Shown: piece by piece, positions 45,054 through 53,000 of the stretch
Layout of the letters: the number at the start of each line of letters is the position of its first letter
Numbering within the stretch: the first letter of the stretch is position 1
Source: VRUE01 sp963780815
Lineage (GTDB): Bacteria; Actinomycetota; Thermoleophilia; Solirubrobacterales; 70-9
Reading direction: 5' to 3'
DNA: 64,000 nucleotides
NCBI GenBank assembly: GCA_963780815.1
Contig: CAWADG010000011.1
Span: 186,001 to 250,000, forward strand
Notes under the pieces: generated by a model
The model's input: only the letters and a program-made list of their open reading frames with translations
Told to the model about the DNA's origin: nothing
The model's database searches: none
Position numbers and translations under genes: made by a program

Positions 45054-46634
45054 ATGGGTGAGCGCATTGGGACGCTAATCGCTCGGGCCGTCCGAACTTT
45101 TGTTCTGACCGGACTCCTTGTGCTCGCGCTCCCGTCGCTGGCATCCGCCAGCAACCTCTACGTCACGAACTACGAATCCGACACGGTCTCGGTGATCGAC
45201 GGCACCTCGAACCGGGTGGTCGCCACGGTTCCCACCGGTAGCGAAACCGGCCCGTTCTCGATCGCGATCACGCCGGACGGTAGGACGGCATGGGTGGGCA
45301 ACTTCGATTCGGGCACTGTGATCTCGATCGACACCGCCACGAACCAGGTCGTCGGGGCCCCGATTCCGATCAGGCCCAAATCCTTTGCGATGGCGATAAC
45401 CCCCGATGGGTCCCGCGCCTACATCGCCAACCACGAAGACGACTCGGTGACCGCCATCGAGCTCGCCACCCGGCAGGTGATCGGAACCCCGATCCAGGTC
45501 TGCGATGCGCCGACCTCGCTGACCATCAGCCCCGACGGCCGCACGCTGTTCGTCGTCTGCCAGGGGAGCGGGGGGGAAGAGGTGATGGTGGACATCGGGC
45601 TCGGCCTGCTCCTCGGTGGCGGTCCCAGGGTCACCATCGAAAAAGGCTACGGAAGCGCGATCACGCCGGACGGCAACAGGCTCTACCTCGCTTCCGAAGC
45701 GGGGTTCGTCACCGTCGTCGATGCGTTGAGCAACAGTTCAATCGGGGAGCGGATACCGGTCGGCGTCGAACCCGACAACTTCGCGATCACGCCCGACGGG
45801 CTCAGGGCCTACGTCGCCGACTTCAACGAAAAAGGGCAGGTGCACGTCATCGACACCTCTTCCCGGCAGCTGGTCGGGGCCCCGATCGACATCAAGGAAA
45901 CGGAATACGCGGCGAGCAGCCCCGACGGCCGGAAGGTCTTCTTCAGCCAGTTCGGCCCCGACACCGTCACCGGGCTCGACACCACCACCAACCAGGTGAT
46001 CGGCCCGATCCCCACCGGCAAAGGAGTCGGCGCCCTGGCATTCGTCCCCGACCAGTCCCCGACCGCTGCGTTCAAGCTTGCAAAGAGGGTGCGCCCCGGC
46101 GTCGCTGCGACCCTGGATGGCTCGCCCTCGAGCGACAGCGACGGAACCGTGTCGAGCTGGTCCTGGGTGTTCCAGGGCGCCGCCGGCATGGGCACGACCA
46201 AGCCCAAGCTCAAGCACACCTTCGCGAAGCCGGGGAAATTCAAGGTGACGCTGACGGTCACCGACAACGAAGGCTGCTCGATCAACCTCGTCTTCACGGG
46301 TCAGACCGCCTACTGCCACGGTTCGCCGGCCGCCACGGTCACGAAGACCGTCAAGGTCGCCTACCCCGGAGTGAAGGTCAGGTGCCCGAAGAGCGCCTCG
46401 GGGCCCTGCAGTTTCAGGCTCAAGGCGGTGGAGAGGCACGGCAAGAAGCTGACGGCCCAGAGCGCGGTCGCAAGGGTCAAGGCGAAGCCGGGCAAGACGG
46501 CCGTGGTCACCTTGAAGCCGAGAAAGAAGTTCGCGAAGAAGCTCGCCGGCGCGAAGAAGGCGCTGGTCCAGCAGATCGTGACGGTCGACGGCAAGCAGAC
46601 CACCGAGGTTTCGAAGCTGAAGATCGTCCGGTAG
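45054..46634 (+). CDS. exported YncE-like beta-propeller with PKD domain
   Basis: ATG 45054 gives 526 residues with a signal peptide (FVLTGLLVLALPSLASA). Seven blades of the form YVTNYESDTVSVIDGTSNRVVATVPTG ... FSIAITPDGRTAWV are typical YncE/NHL propellers. A PKD domain follows (SDGTVSSWSWVFQGAAG ... LKHTFAKPGKFKVTLTVTDNEGC) with VFTGQTAYCHGSP, then a Lys-rich C-terminus. It is the intact counterpart of the broken gene at 6576. An extracellular binding or scaffold role is inferred. Confidence 0.85.
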   Translation: MGERIGTLIARAVRTFVLTGLLVLALPSLASASNLYVTNYESDTVSVIDGTSNRVVATVPTGSETGPFSIAITPDGRTAWVGNFDSGTVISIDTATNQVVGAPIPIRPKSFAMAITPDGSRAYIANHEDDSVTAIELATRQVIGTPIQVCDAPTSLTISPDGRTLFVVCQGSGGEEVMVDIGLGLLLGGGPRVTIEKGYGSAITPDGNRLYLASEAGFVTVVDALSNSSIGERIPVGVEPDNFAITPDGLRAYVADFNEKGQVHVIDTSSRQLVGAPIDIKETEYAASSPDGRKVFFSQFGPDTVTGLDTTTNQVIGPIPTGKGVGALAFVPDQSPTAAFKLAKRVRPGVAATLDGSPSSDSDGTVSSWSWVFQGAAGMGTTKPKLKHTFAKPGKFKVTLTVTDNEGCSINLVFTGQTAYCHGSPAATVTKTVKVAYPGVKVRCPKSASGPCSFRLKAVERHGKKLTAQSAVARVKAKPGKTAVVTLKPRKKFAKKLAGAKKALVQQIVTVDGKQTTEVSKLKIVR

Positions 46635-46679
46635 GTCTGAGCCCAACTACGACGAGATGGGGGGCCTCGACGCCCTCGC

Positions 46680-48461
46680 CTAGCGGCGCTTTTTGTGGGC
46701 CCCGTGTTTCTTGTGCTTTTTCTTCTTGTGCTTGCGGACGAGCTTCGCATTGCGGGTCGCGGTCGCCGTGACGTTGCCGGTCGGCGTGTAGGTGACTTCT
46801 ATTTTCACCTTTCGCTTGCCCTTCTTACGAAGCCCTTTCTTCGCCTTGCCGGTGGTCGCGATCTTGAGTTTGACCTGGGCCTGGCCGGTCACGGCCACGG
46901 TCTGCGATTTGAGGCCTTTGCCGTGGATCGTGAGGCCGCCGACCGAGGGCTGGGGGAGGGTGACGAGAAGGGTCGCCGTCCCGTTCTTCTTGTTCTTCTT
47001 CAGCTTCCCGAGCGTCAGTGCGCTCGAGGGCTGAAGCTCGACCGCGCCGATGTCAGAGCCGTCGCCGCCCGCTGCGTTCGGGATCGTCGGGAAGTCGATC
47101 GCGCGGATCACCCCGCGCTCGTCCGAGCCGAGGCCCTCCGCCGCGCCCTGGTCGACCGCGGGACTGCTGAAGGCCGGAGCCATCGTCGGCGCCGGCCCTC
47201 CGTCGCCCTGGAGCGGCCCGAGCTGGGGGTCGGTGTTCACCCTGTCGCCGGCGGCGCCAAAGCCGCACTCGTTGGCGCTCTCGAGGTTGAAGCCCTGCGA
47301 TTCGAGTTTCTCGCCGCAGTTCGCGGCGCCCGCGGGCCCGGAGCCGCCGCTGACGATCGAGTTCGCGACCTTCACGCCGGGGTCCCCTTCGACATTGCCG
47401 CCCTCGGCGACCCCGTTGGGGCCGGCGTCGATCGAGTTGTTCGCGATCGTCGAGCTGACGAGCGAGAGGGATTTCCCGCCGTCGAGTTCGACCAGAAGCC
47501 CACCGCCTTCGACGACCCCGCCGTTGCCGCTGCCCCCGCCCGCCGCGCGGGCGGAATTGCCGGCGACGGTGAGGTTGCCGAGGGGCACCGACGGAGCTTC
47601 GGACGCGACCAGGACGCCGCCGCCTTCGGCGACGCCTCCGTTGCCGTTGGGGGCGCCGCCCGAGACGTCCTCGGAATTCCCGCTGAACGTGCTCGCCGAG
47701 ACTCCACCCGTGGTCCCGGCTTCGAATTCGAGGGCCGCGCCACCGCCTTCGGCCACCCCGCCGTTGCCGCCTCCGGGCCCGCCGGTGGCATTCGCGACGT
47801 TGCCCGAGATGTCGGAGTTGCGGATCGTGACCGAGGTCCCTTCGAAGAACCCGACCCCTCCGCCTTCGACGACTCCGCCGTTCCCGCCTCCTCCGGCGCC
47901 GTTGGCGAGGACCGCGTTGCCGGTGACGCTGACGCCGTCGAGCAGCAGCGCCCCATCTTCGCTGTAGATGCCCCCGCCTTCGGCAACGCCGCCGCCGTCG
48001 CCGCTACCGGTCCCACTCACGTCGGCGCGATTGTTCGTGACGACTGCGTTCTGAAGCGTGACGTTCGCTTCCTCGTTGCGCACGCCCGCCCCCTCCTCGA
48101 CGCCGCCCGGCGTGACGAGGCTCCCGTCCCGGATCGTGACGCCGCTGATCGTGATGTTGTTGCCGGCGCCGCCGACGTCGAAGACGCGGAACGGGCCCCC
48201 GGAGCGGATGATCGTGTCGGCCGGCGCGTGGCCGGAGATCGTCAGGCTCTTTTCGATCGTCAGCTCGTCGCTGGTCAGGGTGTAGGTGCCGGCTGGGACG
48301 ACGATCGTTTCGCCCGGCGGCGCGTCGCTGATCGCCTGCCTGATCGACCCGGGGCCGGCGTCAGTCGTATTCGAGACGGTGATCGCCGCAGAGGCGGTGC
48401 CGGCGGGGATCAGGGTTATCAGGGCTGCGAGCCAAACGGCATGCAGCGTCCGTGCGTGCAC
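46680..48461 (-). CDS. exported beta-helix protein with GNGGVAEGGG repeats and GKLKKNKKNGTA C-terminal module
   Basis: The signal peptide (AVWLAALITLIPAGTASA) is followed by the entry AITVSNTTDAGPGSIRQAISDAPPGETIVVPAGTYTL and beta-helix rungs. Six to seven loops carry near-identical (G)GNGGVAEGGG or GGVVEGGG inserts (residues about 150-360), so the helix has long Gly-rich edges of similar sequence, prone to recombination. The anchor-Q-type end (GSDIGAVEL) leads to LTLGKLKKNKKNGTATLLV and a His/Lys tail (KHKKKKHKKHGAHKKRR). Secreted, function unknown, likely cell-wall or polysaccharide related. Confidence 0.82.
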   Translation of the reverse strand: MHARTLHAVWLAALITLIPAGTASAAITVSNTTDAGPGSIRQAISDAPPGETIVVPAGTYTLTSDELTIEKSLTISGHAPADTIIRSGGPFRVFDVGGAGNNITISGVTIRDGSLVTPGGVEEGAGVRNEEANVTLQNAVVTNNRADVSGTGSGDGGGVAEGGGIYSEDGALLLDGVSVTGNAVLANGAGGGGNGGVVEGGGVGFFEGTSVTIRNSDISGNVANATGGPGGGNGGVAEGGGAALEFEAGTTGGVSASTFSGNSEDVSGGAPNGNGGVAEGGGVLVASEAPSVPLGNLTVAGNSARAAGGGSGNGGVVEGGGLLVELDGGKSLSLVSSTIANNSIDAGPNGVAEGGNVEGDPGVKVANSIVSGGSGPAGAANCGEKLESQGFNLESANECGFGAAGDRVNTDPQLGPLQGDGGPAPTMAPAFSSPAVDQGAAEGLGSDERGVIRAIDFPTIPNAAGGDGSDIGAVELQPSSALTLGKLKKNKKNGTATLLVTLPQPSVGGLTIHGKGLKSQTVAVTGQAQVKLKIATTGKAKKGLRKKGKRKVKIEVTYTPTGNVTATATRNAKLVRKHKKKKHKKHGAHKKRR

Positions 48462-48497
48462 GAGTCCCTTCTAGCACCGGTTTGGACACCCGAGCAA

Positions 48498-48509
48498 CCC
48501 AATATTGGG
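48498..48509. promoter_or_regulatory. perfect 12-base palindrome CCCAATATTGGG between divergent genes
   Basis: The palindrome is centred between the beta-helix gene on the minus strand (start 48461) and the beta-helix gene on the plus strand (start 48579). Perfect symmetry and AT-rich centre make it a candidate operator controlling both. No matching regulator is visible nearby. Confidence 0.45.
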
Positions 48510-48578
48510 AATTCCGGCGGTTGTCTCGTTGCTGGTTTGGGCGTACTGTCGGCGGGTAGCCCCGAGCCAGGAGGACTG

Positions 48579-49727
48579 ATGCGATCCGGAATGAAGCTGG
48601 CGTTTTGCGTTGTGGCGATCGGTCTGCTGGCTCTGCCCGCGGCGGCCTCGGCGAAGGTGATCAAGGTCAAGCCCGGGCAATCGATCCAGGCGGCAGTCGA
48701 TCGGGCGCATCCCGGCGACACCGTCCAGATCGCCCCCGGCACCTACACCGAGCCCGGCACCGCATGCCCGCCGCGGCCTTCGCGGACCTGTGCGGTGTCC
48801 GTCACCGAGGACGACATCGCGATCGTCGGGCAGGGCGGGCACGGAAAGAGCGTCGTCCTCGAAGCCGGCCCCGACCAGCAGGAGGGCATCGCCGTCGGCC
48901 GCGAAGGCGGCGGCGGTTGCCTCGAAGATCCCAGCCTTCGGGTCCATGGCTCGCTGATCAAGGGAATCACGGTGCGGGGGTTCGAGGACGACGGCGTTCT
49001 CCTGGCCTGCGTCGATGACTGGCGGATCACAGAAGTGGCCGCGATCGAAAACGAGGAGTACGGCATCTTCCCCTCGCACGTCTTCAACGGCCGCCTCGAC
49101 CACTCGTTCGCCTCGGGGGCCAACGACACCGGCCACTACATTGGCCAGTCGTTCAACTCGAGGGTCGATCACAACGTCGCGACCGGCAACGTCAGCGGTT
49201 TCGAGCTCGAGAACAGCGTCGGGATCCGTGCCGACCACAACCTCTCATACGGCAACACCGGCGGGATCCTGTCCTTCGACCTGCCGTTCCTCGACGCCAA
49301 GGTCAACAGCGGCAACGTCATCGACCACAACGTGGTGACCAACAACGACCGGCCCAACACCTGCACCGACCCTGAGGACACCGTGTGCCAGGTTCCGCCG
49401 GGAACCGGGATCCTGCTGATGGCGGTCGACGAAAACACGGTCAAGGCCAACCTCGTCACCGGCAACGACTCCTACGGGATCGCGGTGGCCAACATCTGCC
49501 TGGCGCAGGAACTGCCGGAAGAAGTCTGCGCTGTTCTCGACATCGAGCCCAACCCCGACCACAACAGCGTCATCTCAAACGTCGTGCTCGGCAACGGCAA
49601 CAACCCGGCGCCGGCGCTGCCGCCCGTCTTCGCCAAAGACCTCGCCTGGGATGGGACCGGCCAAGGCAACTGCTGGTCGAAGAACGTGTTCGCGACCGAG
49701 TTCCCGGACCCGCTGCCGAGCTGCTGA
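48579..49727 (+). CDS. exported right-handed beta-helix (NosD-like) protein
   Basis: A strong RBS (CAGGAGG, 48569-48575) sits before ATG 48579. The signal peptide (LAFCVVAIGLLALPAAASA) is followed by KVIKVKPGQSIQAAVDRAHPGDTVQIAPGTYTE, the start of NosD/pectate-lyase-like beta-helix proteins. Rungs such as NVIDHNVVTNNDRP, NGRLDHSFASGAND and VISNVVLGNGNN follow, and Cys pairs appear later. The product is 382 residues and extracellular. It may bind or cleave polysaccharide. The TGA at 49725-49727 overlaps the start region of the next gene. Confidence 0.85.
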   Translation: MRSGMKLAFCVVAIGLLALPAAASAKVIKVKPGQSIQAAVDRAHPGDTVQIAPGTYTEPGTACPPRPSRTCAVSVTEDDIAIVGQGGHGKSVVLEAGPDQQEGIAVGREGGGGCLEDPSLRVHGSLIKGITVRGFEDDGVLLACVDDWRITEVAAIENEEYGIFPSHVFNGRLDHSFASGANDTGHYIGQSFNSRVDHNVATGNVSGFELENSVGIRADHNLSYGNTGGILSFDLPFLDAKVNSGNVIDHNVVTNNDRPNTCTDPEDTVCQVPPGTGILLMAVDENTVKANLVTGNDSYGIAVANICLAQELPEEVCAVLDIEPNPDHNSVISNVVLGNGNNPAPALPPVFAKDLAWDGTGQGNCWSKNVFATEFPDPLPSC

Positions 49728-50155
49728 GCCCACTCGAGCTTGAGCTGAGTCGTATCCTCCGGGCGCCCCGCGAGCTCGTCTACGCCGCTTTCGCGAGTCC
49801 TGAGCGGCTGGCGAAGTGGTGGGGGCCGGAGGGTTTCACGATCCCGAGCCTCGACTTTCACCCCAGCCCCGGGGGCCGCTACCGGATCGAGATGCAGCCG
49901 CCGGAGGGGGAGCCCTTCTACCTCGCGGGCGAATTTCGCGAGGTCGATGCTCCGGCGCGCCTCGTTTTCACGTTCCGCTGGGAGGACCCCGACCCCGACG
50001 ACGTCGAGAACACCGCGATGCTGGCGCTCCTCGACCTCGGCGACACGACCGAGGTGCGCCTCAGCCAGGCCCCGTTCAAGACCGAAGCCCGTCTTGATCT
50101 CCACCGGGATGGCTGGTCGGACAGCTTCGACAAGCTCGAACGACTGATTCGTTAG
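49721..50155 (+). CDS. SRPBCC (AHSA1/CalC-type) domain protein
   Basis: The sequence LELSRILRAPRELVYAAFASPERLAKWWGPEGFTIP, with GGRYRIEMQPPEGEPFYLAGEFREVDAPARLVFTFRW and DGWSDSFDKLERL, is a complete AHSA1-like START-domain fold that binds a hydrophobic ligand or acts as a small-molecule chaperone. No ATG, GTG or TTG lies in frame at the right place. CTG codons at 49721 and 49724, overlapping the previous stop, are the best starts, or a base is missing. Translational coupling with the upstream gene would suit this overlap. Confidence 0.7.
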   Translation: MLSPLELELSRILRAPRELVYAAFASPERLAKWWGPEGFTIPSLDFHPSPGGRYRIEMQPPEGEPFYLAGEFREVDAPARLVFTFRWEDPDPDDVENTAMLALLDLGDTTEVRLSQAPFKTEARLDLHRDGWSDSFDKLERLIR

Positions 50156-50172
50156 CGGCCCGCCACGCAATC

Positions 50173-50198
50173 CGGTTGTCGTTTGCCCCTGACAACCG
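50173..50198 (+). terminator. stem-loop after the SRPBCC gene
   Basis: CGGTTGTC and GACAACCG form a perfect 8-bp stem with a 10-base loop, 17 bases after the stop codon. There is no T-run, so it may terminate weakly or stabilise the 3' end of the message. Confidence 0.4.
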
Positions 50199-50207
50199 AT
50201 CGGGTAA

Positions 50208-50221
50208 TTCGTTTCAACGAA
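50208..50221. promoter_or_regulatory. inverted repeat TTCGTTTCAACGAA upstream of the RTX-type gene
   Basis: A 6-bp perfect inverted repeat with a 2-base centre lies 22 bases before ATG 50244 and just ahead of an AGGAAAGG ribosome site. It could be an operator or the promoter core of the following gene; no regulator is adjacent. Confidence 0.35.
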
Positions 50222-50243
50222 CGAAGCCAGGAAAGGAATTCCA

Positions 50244-51107
50244 ATGAAACGCGCACCGGCGCCCACCGGCATGCTGATCGCAGTTGTCGCGATGCTCGGC
50301 CTGGCCGCCGCCGTCTCTGCCGCGCCGAGTGGCAGCAGTGATCTCAAGATCACGAAGACCGCAAGCGCGGCGACGGTCAACGTCGGATCGAATCTGACCT
50401 ACTCAATCGGGGTGCAGAACCTGGGCCCCGACCCCGTCGGCGGCGTCACGGTGACCGATCAGCTGCCGAAACAGGTCGACCCCGTCTCCGCGACCTCGAC
50501 CCTGGGACAGTGCTCGACGCAGAAGCGAACCATCGTCTGCAACATCGGCGGGCTGGAATTCGGGCCTTCGGCGATCTCGAGCTCCGCGAGCGTGACGGTC
50601 ACCGTCGTCGTCCGCAGGAGCGGCAAGATCACCAATACCGCCTCGGTCAAAGGCGATCTGAAAGACCCGGTCCACTCCAACGACAACGCATCTGTGACCG
50701 TGACGGGCGTGAACGCGAAACCCGCCCCGCGGGCAACCTGTCGTGGGTTCGCCGCGAACGTCGTCGGGACGCCCCACGCCGATCGCCTGACCGGGACTCC
50801 CGGCCGCGACGTGGTCGCCGCCCTCGGCGGCGACGACACGATCGTCGCCCTCTCGGGTCGTGACCTCATCTGCGCCGGCCGCGGCAACGACGTCGTCACC
50901 GGCGGGCCCGGCGCCGACCGCGTGTTCGCCGGTTCCGGCAGGGACCGGCTGCTGGGTCGAGGTGGGCCGGACCTGCTGAAAGGCCTGGACGGCGCCGACG
51001 TCCTCAAGGGCAACGCCGGGGCCGACCGGCTTCGCGGTGGCCGCGGACTCGACAGGTGCCGAGGAGGCGCCGGGCTCGACTCGCTCCGCAGCTGCGAGCG
51101 CCGCTAG
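50244..51107 (+). CDS. exported DUF11 protein with RTX-like calcium-binding repeats
   Basis: A signal peptide (GMLIAVVAMLGLAAAVSAA) precedes a DUF11 domain (SDLKITKTASAATVNVGSNLTYSIGVQNLGPDPVGGVTVTD). The C-terminus has about six nonapeptide repeats of the RTX type (GGDDTIVAL, GRGNDVVTGGPGADRVFAGSGRDRLLG, GGPDLLKGLDGADVLKG), which bind Ca2+ to form a parallel beta-roll, closed by a Cys pair (CRGG ... RSCERR). The product is 287 residues. It is a surface or secreted protein folding on calcium outside the cell; the role of the binding face is unknown. Confidence 0.83.
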   Translation: MKRAPAPTGMLIAVVAMLGLAAAVSAAPSGSSDLKITKTASAATVNVGSNLTYSIGVQNLGPDPVGGVTVTDQLPKQVDPVSATSTLGQCSTQKRTIVCNIGGLEFGPSAISSSASVTVTVVVRRSGKITNTASVKGDLKDPVHSNDNASVTVTGVNAKPAPRATCRGFAANVVGTPHADRLTGTPGRDVVAALGGDDTIVALSGRDLICAGRGNDVVTGGPGADRVFAGSGRDRLLGRGGPDLLKGLDGADVLKGNAGADRLRGGRGLDRCRGGAGLDSLRSCERR

Positions 51108-51112
51108 CGCGG

Positions 51113-52964
51113 TCAGGGCTTGGGCTTGAGGCGAAGCTTCAGCCGCTTCGGCTTCGAGCGGTTCCGCGCCAGGTCGGTGGCGACGGCGGTGGCACGGAAC
51201 CGCCCGCCCGCATCGAACCGCTTCGCGAGCTTGCCACGGATCCGGATCACGACCTTGCGGGAGGCCTTCCTGCTCCTGGCCCTGCCGACGACCACCCGCC
51301 TGCTCGGCCTGGCTGCGGTCGAGATCTCCTCGACGGCGATCGCGACCCGCGACGGCTCGGACAGCTTCAGCAGGAATTTGTCGCGCGCCTTCCCGTTTAA
51401 GAATCGGAACCGCCTGATCCTCGGTTTGACGGTGTCCTTGCCGACTTTGATCGTGACCGTCGCCGAATTCGAGTTGCCCCCGTCGTTGCCGGCGATGTAG
51501 GCGAAGCTGTCGGTTCCGGCGAAGCCCGGCTTCGGTGTGTAGCTGAACGTCATCGTGCTCGGGTCGAACGGGCCCAGGGTGCCACGTCCCGGGTTGCCGG
51601 AGGGCCGGGCGGTCTCGATCCCAGGACCGGTGCACGAGAGCGGGACCGCGATCGGCTTCCCCTGTCTCACCACGGCCTCTGAGTTGGCGCAGATCGGTGG
51701 CTCGAGGAAGCGGCGGACGAGAACGTTTTCGTTCTGATGTGTGAGGAATGCGGCGAACCCGAGCGCGGGCTGGCCGGCGCCCACCACAGGGCCGGCTCGC
51801 GCCCCGGCGAGGGTGCCGATCGCCCCGTTCGGCAGGCCCGTTGAATCGATCTCCCGGCCCATCACAGTCGACGTCGACATCGTGTCGTCGGGCCAGGCGA
51901 GTGCTCCCGAGCCGCGGTCGTCGATCATTGAGCCGATCAGGTCTTCGGCCCTTCCTCCGGCTGCCGAGACCGGCTCCGGCGGCCCCCTGAATTCACCGCC
52001 GGGGTCCAGGCCCCGCGTGTAGAGGATGCCTTCGTTCGGCAGGTAGCGCACCCAGGCGACGAGGAAGTCTCCCGTCGTGTCGGAGGAGATCGACATCCGG
52101 GTGCTGAGGCCGGCCGGGGCGGTCGGATCGATGATGATCTCACCGCCGACGGGGTTGCCGGAGGGATCGAATCGGGCGCCGCGAATGGTGAAAGGTTCCG
52201 AGTTCCCCTCGCGCCAGGCTACGAGGCCGTTTCCATGGGAGTCGACGCCGATCTGGGGATCGGCGGTCGAATTGTTCGAGGAGATCGTCTGTGGGGTTCC
52301 GACCGAGAGGTCGGCGCCGACCGTGTTGAATTCCGTCCCTGCGCTTCTCCAGGTCACTACGGTGGTTCCGCTGGGGAGATCGGCGATTTGGAGCCCACCC
52401 CCGCTGCCGATTTTGTCGGACATCGGGCCGACGTTGCTGTCGGGCGCCACGCGCCGGACTTTGATGAATGGATTGGCGCCGGCATCGTTGCGCAGCGAGA
52501 CGGTGGCCACCCCGGCGGGGTCAATGGCGACGTGGACTTCCACCGGCGCTGAATTTGCCCGGGTCGGGGGTGGCCAGGGTGAGCAGCGGGCCGAGCGACC
52601 CGTCAGGCTCGACCCAGCGGCCGTAGATGGTGGATTCGGTGTTCGTTGTGGACCGCCAGGCGACGAACGCCCTTCCCGACGGCGCCATCCCCATCTGTGG
52701 TTCGAACCCACGGCCGCCGGGGAAAAGGTCGAGCGTCGGCCCGAGCTGACCCGAAGCAGAAAGCCAGCGGGCGAGAACCGGCTCGGCCCCTTCGGGGTCG
52801 ACGGACCATGCGATCAGCGAATCGCCCTGCGGATCGGTCGCGATCGCGGAGGCTTCCGGAAACGGGCCGGTCCCGACCAGGTCGTTTTCCGGCGCGAAGC
52901 CCGCCTCCGCCGTCGCGCACTGTGCAACGAACGCCACCGCAACCAATAGAAGCCCGCGTCGCAT
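51113..52964 (-). pseudogene. exported beta-propeller/cadherin-like protein split by a frameshift
   Basis: ATG 52964 starts a signal peptide (RRGLLLVAVAFVAQCATAEA) and repeats (AIATDPQGDSLIAWSVDPEGAEP; MAPSGRAFVAWRS). Near 52555 the frame changes by one base (LLTLATPDPGKF on one side, TRANSAPVEVHVAIDPAG on the other). Repeats continue (GVDSHGNGLVAWREGNSEP), then a cadherin-like domain (SYTPKPGFAGTDSFAYIAGNDGGNSNSATVTI) and a basic C-terminal domain (RIRRFRFLNGKARDKFLLKLSEPSRVAI) to 51113. Full length would be about 617 residues. The clean join suggests a sequencing indel. Confidence 0.72.
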
Positions 52965-53000
52965 CCCTCAATCGTAAGAGCTGAGCAGGCCCCCCGTGCT

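Noticed and set aside
46695..48578. Long plus-strand frame upstream of 48579
   Set aside because: It is antisense to the beta-helix gene; only the part from ATG 48579, with RBS and signal peptide, is real.
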